NCBI RefSeq assembly: GCF_023516595.1
Contig: NZ_JAMGBG010000001.1
Location: 372,001 to 436,000, forward strand
Origin: Streptomyces neyagawaensis
GTDB lineage: Bacteria; Actinomycetota; Actinomycetes; Streptomycetales; Streptomycetaceae
Length of the DNA stretch: 64,000 nt
Direction of reading: 5' to 3'
In this document: positions 54,284-61,806 of the stretch, in pieces
How positions within the stretch are numbered: position 1 is the first letter of the stretch
Layout: each line of letters opens with the position of its first letter
Made by a program: the position numbers and the translations under genes
Notes under the pieces: generated by a model
The model's database searches: none
The model's input: only the letters and a program-made list of their open reading frames with translations
Told to the model about the DNA's origin: nothing

Positions 54284-55767
54284 GCCCGGCTCACCCGCGC
54301 TGACAGCAGCTTGCCCTCGATACTGGTGTCCAGTTCGTAGAGGGTGTACGGGCAGCGCAGCACGGGCAGCCGGCAGCCGTCGAGGCCAGGTGCGTCGTCC
54401 GGGACCACGAGCGCCACCCGTGCCCCGCTACGCCGGGCAAGATCGACGCCGAGGCTCTCGTCCTCGGCTGTCGGCCGGGCCCTAGGGAGTACGAGCAGCG
54501 GTCGGTCCGCGGCCTGGGTGAGGTCCCCCGGGTCCGGGAGCCAGGGCAACGGAGCGTCCACGCCGGTGAACTCCACTGCGGCGTTGCGGCCGTCCACCAC
54601 CCAGGTGACGCCCCGCCGCCCGTCCTCGAAGACCCGGGCCTGTCCAGTACGGCCCGCCGAGTCCACCGAGTCGAGCCGCCGGTGGAGCGTCCCCGTCAGC
54701 ACGGCGGCCCGGCACACCTCGCTCTCCGCGGCGCGGGCGCGGCGCTCCTCGGGCAGGGCACCGCCCGCCAGCACCGACGCGGCTCGCCCGCTCGTGGCCA
54801 GCATGAAGTCCAGCTCGATGTCCCGCCAGACTCCGGCCGCCAGCATGTAGCACAGCCGCTCCGGGGCGACCAGGCCGCCGTCCGTCAACTCGGCGGCACG
54901 CGCGGCCAGTCCGGCCGGCATGTCGGTCACCGCCCAGAACAGTCGCCTGGCTTCCTCCGGTGTGATCAGGTCGCGGCGTTCCTGGCCGAGGGCGATGCCC
55001 TTGGTACGGGCGAAGCGCAGGAGCGCGGCCGGCACCGACTGCTCTGGATGGCCGCGGAACCGGATCTCCATGGTGCCGCCACAGGCGAACGCGTCGCAGA
55101 GCATGAGCAGCGACAGGGCACGCGTGCCTTCGTGCGTGGCGACATGGGGCACGTCGCAGGTCTGCCACAGGGGCACACTGAGTCCGTCGAAGGTCGAGTC
55201 GTGCCGGAAGGCCGCTAGCCCCACGACGACGTTCTGGCAGGCGAGTTGGACGGGGCGCAACGCGAAGCCGGGAGGCCGGGAGCCCGGCTCTCCGTACCGT
55301 TCCGCGTAGGCGGCCTGGGCTTTTGCCATCCCGGCGAGACCTCGCCCGCGTGCGGCCTGTTCCTGGGTTCTCGTGCGGAGGTAGTCCGGCGCGGTGATGT
55401 CGAGCAGTGCTCCCTGCCGGTCACGAGGGATGTCATCCAGGTGCCACCGCAGCACGGCGCCCTCCCCCTGGACCGTCGCCATGCCAGGCTTCCGGCAGAC
55501 GGCCACCGCGAACGACCGGTCGTCGACCGGTGCAATGGGGACGATGTTGCGGGGCACGGTCTGAGCGCTGGTGGCCAGCGCGTTCAGCGCGGCGGCCAGC
55601 GACATGGGGTCGTCGGATGCCAGGTCAGGACGGTAGAGGAGCCCTTCCGAACCGGCCGGAGGAGCGGCGTAGACAGTGCGCACACCGTCCGGGAGGACAA
55701 CCTCCAGCGCCTCTTCCACAGCGCGGACGAAATCTATTAACACAGGCGGCGGTGACGCTATGGGCAA
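54280..55767 (-). CDS. Unknown protein, first gene of the helicase operon
   Basis: 495 aa, family not recognised. The start is a TTG at 55767: AGGAGG lies eight bases ahead, and the ATG between them is out of frame and meets a stop within five codons. The N-terminal 40 residues (VLIDFVRAVEEALEVVLPDG) are helical. The centre has VQLACQNVVVGLAAFRHDST and TRALSLLMLCDAFACGGTME, a hydrophobic core without membrane character. The C-terminus (PLLVLPRARPTAEDES, ARVALVVPDDAPGLDG) looks like alternating strand and helix. No known active site is visible. Confidence 0.75.
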   Translation of the reverse strand: MPIASPPPVLIDFVRAVEEALEVVLPDGVRTVYAAPPAGSEGLLYRPDLASDDPMSLAAALNALATSAQTVPRNIVPIAPVDDRSFAVAVCRKPGMATVQGEGAVLRWHLDDIPRDRQGALLDITAPDYLRTRTQEQAARGRGLAGMAKAQAAYAERYGEPGSRPPGFALRPVQLACQNVVVGLAAFRHDSTFDGLSVPLWQTCDVPHVATHEGTRALSLLMLCDAFACGGTMEIRFRGHPEQSVPAALLRFARTKGIALGQERRDLITPEEARRLFWAVTDMPAGLAARAAELTDGGLVAPERLCYMLAAGVWRDIELDFMLATSGRAASVLAGGALPEERRARAAESEVCRAAVLTGTLHRRLDSVDSAGRTGQARVFEDGRRGVTWVVDGRNAAVEFTGVDAPLPWLPDPGDLTQAADRPLLVLPRARPTAEDESLGVDLARRSGARVALVVPDDAPGLDGCRLPVLRCPYTLYELDTSIEGKLLSARVSRA

Positions 55768-55934
55768 CGCATGACCTCCTAGGTGCGAGCACTTTAGGAC
55801 ACGACAGGAGTCTGTCGATACTCTTTCCGGTATATGCCTCAAACATCCCCAAAACAATTGACACTACGGTCGGTAGTGCGCTGTTCTTGGCTGCGCGCAC
55901 GAGCGTCGGACACGCACGAGCAGGGGGTAGGACG
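55768..55934. promoter_or_regulatory. Divergent control region of the helicase module
   Basis: Leftward: TCGACA (55818-55813) and TAAAGT (55796-55791) are 16 bp apart and 24 bp from the TTG start, with CGACAG-GAGT-CTGTCG (55802-55817) as inverted repeat in the spacer. Rightward: TTGACA (55858-55863) precedes ACTAC-GGTCG-GTAGT (55863-55877), another inverted repeat, about 70 bp before the ATG at 55935; the -10 is weak. Two different dyads, one on each promoter, suggest control by dimeric regulators. Confidence 0.55.
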
Positions 55935-56807
55935 ATGGGTTGCGCAAAGCCCGGCGGGGAGACGACGCCCGCCGTGGAGAGCCTCGGTCCGACCGTGCCG
56001 CCGGGCACGAGCCTGGAGGAGCAAGCCCTGTTGCACGCCGCGTGGGAGCAGCGTCACCCCACCGACCTGAATGTGCCCTCTCCAGCTGAACTGGCCGCGG
56101 CCGAGAAGGAGATGCGCCAAGCTCAGTCCGTCATGGACCGTGCGAAGACGGCCCGGGCAGACCCCGCGACCGTCGCCCGGCTGGCGGAACGGCTGACGCA
56201 GCTGAGAGAGACGACACGGGCCATGAAAGCCAAAGTGCGTGGCGTCGACGCAGAGATCACGGCCGCGAATCGGGCCCGGCGCGCCGCTATCGAAGGCCGG
56301 CCGGTGTTGGTGCCCGTTGCCGCGGAACCTGAGGCGGTCGCCGAGATGACCGCCGCTCTCCGGGAGGCAGCCCGCCCCAGGTTCCCGGAGCGGGACGACA
56401 AGCGGCAGGAGCCAAGGACCTCCGACTCCTTCATCGTCATGAAGCCCGGATGGCACGTACCGAAAGGGCAGTCGCAGAAGGAGGGCTACAGGCCCGCCGA
56501 CGTCGACGGCCGGGCAACGGCCGACGTCTTCACTCTGCTGAACCACGACGGCAGCATGCGTTTCCGCGAAGGCGCCGGGCAGAACAGGTTCCACGAGGTC
56601 GACGAGGCCGGAACACCGGTCAGTGAGCCCGTGCATTCCCACTACCGTGCGACCGTCGCACCGCTCTGGCAGGTCGTCGAGAAGCAGGGCGAGGACGGTC
56701 CGACGGCAGAACTGATCATCGGTCATCAATTGATCCTCCCTGTCGACCCCGTGGAGCGTGAACAGCAAGTGGGCTGGGCAGGCAGGCCCGAAGGCCCGAG
56801 AGACTGA
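55935..56807 (+). CDS. Unknown coiled-coil protein divergent from the helicase operon
   Basis: 290 aa. Residues about 48-121 are a charged coiled coil (AELAAAEKEMRQAQSVMDRA, LAERLTQLRETTRAMKAKV). The C-terminal half is beta-rich with aromatic and His residues (ATADVFTLLNHDGSMRFREG, HSHYRATVAPLWQVVEKQG). No membrane segment. I know no family. The next gene starts 14 bp after its stop, so the two form an operon opposite to the helicase one. Confidence 0.7.
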   Translation: MGCAKPGGETTPAVESLGPTVPPGTSLEEQALLHAAWEQRHPTDLNVPSPAELAAAEKEMRQAQSVMDRAKTARADPATVARLAERLTQLRETTRAMKAKVRGVDAEITAANRARRAAIEGRPVLVPVAAEPEAVAEMTAALREAARPRFPERDDKRQEPRTSDSFIVMKPGWHVPKGQSQKEGYRPADVDGRATADVFTLLNHDGSMRFREGAGQNRFHEVDEAGTPVSEPVHSHYRATVAPLWQVVEKQGEDGPTAELIIGHQLILPVDPVEREQQVGWAGRPEGPRD

Positions 56808-56821
56808 GGGAGCCGACGAGC

Positions 56822-57475
56822 GTGGCAGTTCCGTTGGAGCTACTGGGGATATCGGCCGACGGCGTGCGAGTCCACTACGACCCCGTGGGCTCGCACGCCG
56901 CCACCCACTTCGCCGACACCCCGCAACTCGCGGCGTTGACTCGCGAGGCTCTGGCACGCCTGACGGTGTCCGACGGGTCCACCGTCGTGTCCGTCATGTT
57001 CGACCGTGTGGTGGGCGAGCAGGATCTCGTCCCGACGGACGCCACCGACGACATCGTGTACGCCCGCCGCCCGAACCGGGATACCTACACTCGCTTCACC
57101 AGGTCCCGGCGGCCCGTTCCGTCGCACACCGTCTCCTTGGTGCTGGGTACGTCCGGCGGAGTCGTCCTGCTCACGAGTTCGTGGATCGGCCCCGCCTCTC
57201 CCCCGTTCCCCGGCGACCCGTACGAGACGCCTGACAGTCGTCCGTACTGGTACCGACACGCTCTGGCCTGGGGCCGTCAAAAAGTCGACGTCGGCAGCAT
57301 CACCCAGGAGTGCCCATGGGACTTATCCCGGTTCACAGCCTTCGGCGCAGCCGGTCCACAACCGCATTCACCTCATTGCCACCGGGGCTCCCGCGGAGAA
57401 CGGTCCTCTCCTCGTGCACCCCTCCCCCTCGGGAGATCACCACGACCACCTCACCGCCCTGCTCATCATGGATGA
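56822..57475 (+). CDS. Unknown protein following the coiled-coil protein
   Basis: 217 aa from a GTG. The first 160 residues look like a real domain (LELLGISADGVRVHYDPVGS, HTVSLVLGTSGGVVLLTSSW, DSRPYWYRHALAW). The last 45 (PHCHRGSRGERSSPRAPLPL and on) are the antisense of the convergent gene at 57333 and have no domain character, so the true C-terminus may have been lost by a frameshift near 57330, leaving a 143-bp overlap. Function unknown. Confidence 0.6.
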   Translation: MAVPLELLGISADGVRVHYDPVGSHAATHFADTPQLAALTREALARLTVSDGSTVVSVMFDRVVGEQDLVPTDATDDIVYARRPNRDTYTRFTRSRRPVPSHTVSLVLGTSGGVVLLTSSWIGPASPPFPGDPYETPDSRPYWYRHALAWGRQKVDVGSITQECPWDLSRFTAFGAAGPQPHSPHCHRGSRGERSSPRAPLPLGRSPRPPHRPAHHG

Positions 57476-57734
57476 CATGGACGTGGGGGTACTTGGTCGT
57501 GGGCTCCCCGTGGCGGTCGACCATCACATGGACCTTGCCGTCGTCCTGCCGGTACTTCGAGTACCAGCCCGCACGCGAGGGCCTCGGGTAGCGCGGTCCC
57601 TCCAGGGCCTCCCGCTCACGGCGGATCTCGTCGGCGGCCCGCCGGATCGCGAACGGCCCGTACCCGTCGCCCCGCCTGATCGAGCGCACTGCTCCCCTGA
57701 GGTTGTCCATAAGGCTGGATGAGCCGTAGACCAT
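57333..57734 (-). CDS. Small unknown protein
   Basis: 133 aa. I start at the ATG at 57734, six bases after GGGAG; the frame extends to 57812. A basic helical N-terminus (SLMDNLRGAVRSIRRGDGYG, IRREREALEG) is followed by a beta-rich part (WYSKYRQDDGKVHVMVDRHG, PHVHVIHDEQGGEVVVVISR). No family is recognised. Its 3' end overlaps the end of the plus-strand gene at 56822. Confidence 0.65.
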   Translation of the reverse strand: MVYGSSSLMDNLRGAVRSIRRGDGYGPFAIRRAADEIRREREALEGPRYPRPSRAGWYSKYRQDDGKVHVMVDRHGEPTTKYPHVHVIHDEQGGEVVVVISRGGGVHEERTVLRGSPGGNEVNAVVDRLRRRL

Positions 57735-57854
57735 GGAAATCTCCCTTTCCCACCCCGCCGGCACGCACCCAGAAGTACCGGACCCGGCGACCCTCTCCGA
57801 TCTCAGCCGCACCCCATCACAGCTATGTCCCGCTTATGTCTCCGAGAGGCTGGC

Positions 57855-58766
57855 ATGACCGACAAGCGTTCAGCGGGAGTCGCCGCCACCGCCGCCCTCC
57901 TCCAGCGCCTGCTCACCACCACCCCGCAGTACATGCGCACGTGGCGCGTCCACGGGCAGCGGGCGCGGGGCGAGGTGAACCAGCGCGCGGTGGCCCGCGT
58001 GCTCGCGCAGGTGGAGTACGAGAGGGGCGACATCTCAGACCCCACCGATCCCCTGGTGATCCGGCGGCTGAAGAACTCCGTCCACCGCGCCTTCGCCGGA
58101 CGGAGCCTGCCCGGTCAGCTCCTGGCGGACTTCATCGAGGGTTTCAACATGACCCCCGACGATCAAGGCAACCTGTGGCGCACGTTGACCGGCTCTCATG
58201 CGGTCGAGGGAACAATCCGTACCCCGCGCGCCCACGGCAAGCGTCAATGGCACCGGACACTGTCCCTCTTCGAGCACTGGCACATCGACGAGCGGTCGGC
58301 GCTGTCCCACCGCCGGACCGTGCAGTGTGTGGAAGCGCTGGAGGACGGCGTCGACAGCTACCTCTACAACCACGAACCCCACGCGACACAGATCGAAGTG
58401 ATCCACGGTGGCCGGCTCGGCCGGCACTACGAGTACGGGCAGGGCCTGATCAGCGACGACATCGTCCTCGACCGCGTGCTGGGCAAGGGGGAGCGCGCCT
58501 CCCTCGAGTACCAGACCTTCTACGAGCCGGACAGGCGCGTCACGGAGGTGCGCAGACCCGCGCGGAAGCGCACCTACAACCCCTCACTGCACGTGCACTT
58601 TCCGCGTAACGCCCCTCCACGATCAGTGTGGTTCGCCGTTTGGGAGGACCACTACCTCGGCATGCACATCCGTGAGACGCCGCTTGCGTTGTCGGACTCC
58701 GGTACAGCCACCTACTGCCTGGACCACATGGAGCAGACGGTCATCGGCTTCCGCTGGGAGTGGTGA
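57855..58766 (+). CDS. Unknown protein with a possible HTH N-terminus
   Basis: 303 aa from the ATG at 57855, with GAGAGG upstream. The N-terminal 100 residues (LIRRLKNSVHRAFAGRSLPG-like stretch, then LADFIEGFNMTPDDQGNLWR) have the feel of an XRE-type or other helical DNA-binding domain. Residues about 165-303 are beta-rich (EALEDGVDSYLYNHEPHATQ, YGQGLISDDIVLDRVLGKGE, RTYNPSLHVHFPRNAPPRSV, ENHYLGMHI-like core) and may bind a ligand or a partner. The family is not recognised. It is the last gene of the unknown cluster 53.2-58.8 kb. Confidence 0.72.
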   Translation: MTDKRSAGVAATAALLQRLLTTTPQYMRTWRVHGQRARGEVNQRAVARVLAQVEYERGDISDPTDPLVIRRLKNSVHRAFAGRSLPGQLLADFIEGFNMTPDDQGNLWRTLTGSHAVEGTIRTPRAHGKRQWHRTLSLFEHWHIDERSALSHRRTVQCVEALEDGVDSYLYNHEPHATQIEVIHGGRLGRHYEYGQGLISDDIVLDRVLGKGERASLEYQTFYEPDRRVTEVRRPARKRTYNPSLHVHFPRNAPPRSVWFAVWEDHYLGMHIRETPLALSDSGTATYCLDHMEQTVIGFRWEW

Positions 58767-59760
58767 CGCAAGCGGAGCCGCCAGTCCTCGCTGCGTCTCC
58801 TTACGTCTCAGCGAAGTTGAGGACATACGGGGGACGATGCCGCTCTAGCCTTCCCACTCGACCGGCCCTCCAGCCGGCTTGAGGTACGGAAGGGGCATCA
58901 CCTGATGATCAATTTTCTTTGGGCCGGGCGCGGCCACCGGTCGGGCCGGTCCCGCCGCGTCGGGCCATGGCTCCTGCGCGGTCCCGCTGTCCGCCTTCGG
59001 ACGGGCGGCGCGCCGCGGCGGACGCCCGTGAGCATCGCGGTGACGGTCCTGCGCAGCACTTGGACCTGTTGGCAGGTCATGGAGACGCTGGACGATCTGT
59101 CATCACAGTCCGTGTTTCATCTGACGGCCATGGTGCTGTGGGCCGCACACGATCTGACTGCGCGCCTCCGGGCCAGCCGCCGGGCCTCGAGCGTCCCGCT
59201 GACCGGCCCGGAGCCCTCGCCGTTCCCGCAAACAGTGACAGCTAGCCCGCCCCCGTCGCTCCCCCACTCGTAATCGGTAGCGGCACCGAGCGGTTCCCTC
59301 GGCCAAGTCGCGCACGCGTCGGTCGACCGTCTTGCGCAGGTCATGGGCGAGGACGTTGATGTTGACCATGGCGGCCGAAGAGACCGGCGGCGGGCCCTTT
59401 CCGATCTCGACGGATGGACAGCCTCCGCGCCGGCCTGCGCCTCTCCGAGAGTCCCTGGAGACGGTCCCTGATCAGATTGCCTGCGTGATCTCGGGTACGT
59501 CTCAGCGCGTTCCGTACTTGACCGTCCAGTCCGGCGAACCGTCTACCGAGTCGCTCGACTGCTGCCTCATTCGCAGCCAATGCCTCCGGCTCTTGTACGA
59601 CGGCTCCTTCTTGGATGGCCTTCGGAGAGCAGAGCGCATGGGCGGACGCAATCCCCCCGCTTCACCACGGCCGTTCGACGCACCGTATCCCCGGCACCCC
59701 ATCCCTGCCCCCGCGCACCTTGGCACTCCCTACGACACAGGGTAACGAGGCCCAGCGGAA
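58767..59760. other. Gene-poor stretch with decayed frames
   Basis: A plus frame from 58905 (ATG after GGAAGGGG; reads STWTCWQVMETLDDLSSQSV, then VLWAAHDLTARLRASRRA) and minus frames near 59580-59260 (EAAVERLGRRFAGLDGQVRN; then, after a shift, NVLAHDLRKTVDRRVRDLAE) look like pieces of genes but none is complete or recognised. I would not annotate a gene here without homology support. Confidence 0.35.
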
Positions 59761-60075
59761 TCAGCACACCTCAACCCGAAACCTGTCGCCGTATAACCCG
59801 AGCCCAAAGAACAGCCCTACCGCGCTGCCCGATGGGTTGAGCCCGATAAGTCGATTGACCCGCGCTATCTGATCCAGGACGTCCACCTCACGCTCCGTCA
59901 GAAACAGCGTCGACCGAGCGTCAAGACATCTCCCGAACCCGTCTCTTACGGTTGAGGCAGAACGTTCCAGCCCCACGCCTCTGCTGCGAAACCGCAGGTG
60001 AGCCACGTGGCTGAAACCTACAACATGCTCCACGCAGTGGACTTCGGGAAACAGGTCGAGCACCGTCGAGCACAC
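59761..60075 (-). pseudogene. Possible gene fragment, methyltransferase-like start
   Basis: A 104-aa frame from a GTG that follows directly on an in-frame TAG. The first residues, VLDLFPEVHCVEHVVGF, resemble the DxFPxTxHxE pattern near the C-terminus of TrmA/RlmD methyltransferases, but the rest (EREVDVLDQIARVNRLIGLN, VGLFFGLGLYGDRFRVEV) is unknown. It lies next to the fourth methyltransferase-tail repeat. It could be a second, different tail fused to other sequence. Confidence 0.3.
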
Positions 60076-60091
60076 CTAAAGAACCCGATAA

Positions 60092-60263
60092 AACCGCAGG
60101 TCAGATCCCCTTCTGGGCAGGCTCAAGGATCGCCACGCACTCCACGTGCGACGTCATCGGGAAGGTGTCGGCCTGAGCGAGCCGCAGAAAAGGCCAGGTC
60201 AGAGGAGCTTTCCCGGCTCGCTGTGCAGCTTGAAGGCGCCCAGAGCGTCAAACGAGCGTCACG
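60092..60263 (-). repeat. Methyltransferase-tail repeat, copy 4
   Basis: Minus strand: CGTGACGCTCGTTTGACGCT (60263-60244), then about 75 diverged bp, then ADTFPMTSHVECVAILEPAQ and KGI before a stop at about 60104. It has the same end points and orientation as copies 2 and 3 and gives the peptide closest to the usual Streptomyces methyltransferase end. Confidence 0.82.
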
Positions 60264-60397
60264 GCGGACAGTCCGTGCTGCTCAGGGCGGAACAGACTGC
60301 GGCAACCAGAGCACTCCGAGGGATCCGCCTCGCTCGCTCCAGACCTCAGTCCTCACATCAAGACCCGCCCCACCTCTCCGGCCGTCATAATGGACTC

Positions 60398-60790
60398 ATG
60401 TCTTCCAGCCCACAGCCCTCTGCATCCGAATCAAGGGGCTTCTCGCCCGCGGATGCCGAGGACCTCGCGCTGTACCGGGAGAAGTTCCGGCGGCGTCTGC
60501 CGGAGTCGCTGGACGAGTTGCACGGCCCGACCCAGGGGGTCGTGGAGCTGCCACTGCACCTGGCCTGGTCCGGGATGACCTCGTACGACATGAGCAAGCC
60601 TCGTCAGCGCATGGGCCTGTACCGCACCGTCCTGCACGAGGGCCTGCGTGATGACCTGCCCCGGTATCTCAACCGGGACCTGCTCCTCCAGCTGTGGCCG
60701 GTACTGCGCACCCTCGTCGGCCGCACTGTACGCGCCGTCTGGGAAGAAACCTTCCCCCAGCTCGCCTCCCGCACCCGGGCAGCCGCGTGA
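60398..60790 (+). CDS. Putative antitoxin/partner of the AbiEii-like toxin
   Basis: 130 aa, helical and charged (DLALYREKFRRRLPESLDEL, QRMGLYRTVLHEGLRDDLPR, LVGRTVRAVWEETFPQL). CATAAT at 60386-60391 is seven bases from the ATG, so the mRNA is probably leaderless. GTGA overlaps the toxin gene. By position it is the antitoxin or regulator of a type IV AbiE-like pair, but it lacks the usual AbiEi winged-helix signature, so the role is inferred. Confidence 0.7.
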   Translation: MSSSPQPSASESRGFSPADAEDLALYREKFRRRLPESLDELHGPTQGVVELPLHLAWSGMTSYDMSKPRQRMGLYRTVLHEGLRDDLPRYLNRDLLLQLWPVLRTLVGRTVRAVWEETFPQLASRTRAAA

Positions 60791-61463
60791 CGGACATGCC
60801 GGAGCTGCACACGCGGCTCCTGGCGGACGTGATCGCCCTCGGCTCCCCGTACCCCCTGGTTCTCACCGGCGGGTACGCCGTGCGGGCGCACCACCTCGTG
60901 AACCGCCCCAGCCAGGACCTCGACGTCGCCACCGAGAACCCGGCGCCCATGGCCGACACCGCGGCCACGCTCCGGGCCGGCCTGGAAGCCCGCGGTTGGA
61001 AGGTGCAGGCGCTGGAGACTGCTCCGCTGTCCGCCCGCTTCACCGTGACCGACCCGATCACAAAGCAGGAATGCGAAGTCGACATCCTCAAGGAGATCTT
61101 CTGGCGGCCGGTCGCCCAGAGCCCGTACGGACCCGTCCTCGCGGAGGAAGATGTGATCGGGACCAAGGTCCGCGCCCTCGCCGACCGCGGGGCACCCGTG
61201 ATCTGATCGACGTGTTCGCAGCCTCGCGCCGCTGGACCAATGCCGAGCTCGAGGAGTTCGGCCGCCGCCACGCCCGCGGCCGCTTCGAGCGCGAAAACCT
61301 GCAGTCGAATCTCACGGGCGCCGAGTGGACCGACGACGAAGCCTTCGCCGCCTATGGGCTCGATTACGCCACCATCACCGCGCTCCGTGCTTGGGCTGTG
61401 GAGTGGGCCGACGACCTCGCTGCTCGTCTCCTCGAAGAGGCCGATGAACCGGACATCGACTGA
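60787..61463 (+). pseudogene. abiEii: AbiEii-family nucleotidyltransferase toxin, frameshifted
   Basis: The first frame (GTG at 60787 to a TGA at 61206) gives ELHTRLLADVIALG, then LTGGYAVRAHHLVNRPSQDL with DVA, the GG...D-L-D nucleotidyltransferase site, and IGTKVRALADRGA. The rest of the family sequence continues in another frame from about 61197 (RDLIDVFAASRRWTNAELEE to DDLAARLLEEADEP, stop at 61463). One base is missing between 61190 and 61197, at a GGGGCACCC run. AbiEii toxins transfer nucleotides to target RNA. The gene is either disabled or affected by a sequencing error. Confidence 0.82.
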
Positions 61464-61599
61464 TCACGGTCGGGCGGGACCGGATCTCCAAGCTGCCCAC
61501 GATGCCGACCAGGATAGGAGCCAAGAAATCAGTAGGTAGGAAGGAGATCAGCAACGGGACAAAGGGCGAACACCAGTACCATCGCGATGCGGCGCCGGC

Positions 61600-61806
61600 C
61601 GCCCCAGCGGCCAGGACCATCGCGGCCTGCCGATTCCGGCTTCGTTCTCCCCACCGAAAGTGCCCGGAGGCGCCGGGGTGGCCGACGCCAGTTGGCCACG
61701 CCTCACACCGCACGCGCCCCCTCGGCCTCGCTGACGCCCCTTGGGATCCCCCCGTCAGCCCATCGTTGTGGGCTCCACCACGAACTGTCCGTTCGCCGTA
61801 GGGCGC
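61600..61806 (-). repeat. LOTUS-gene tail repeat, right copy
   Basis: This covers the last 17 codons of the LOTUS gene and about 155 bp beyond it, and matches 41270-41470 in the same orientation. It fills most of the 290-bp gap between the toxin gene and this gene; the remainder (61464-61599) shows nothing. Confidence 0.75.

Noticed and set aside
58905..59273. 122-aa plus-strand gene with a fair ribosome site
   Set aside because: Product is Arg/Ser/Pro-rich at both ends with no recognised domain; kept only as part of the decayed stretch.
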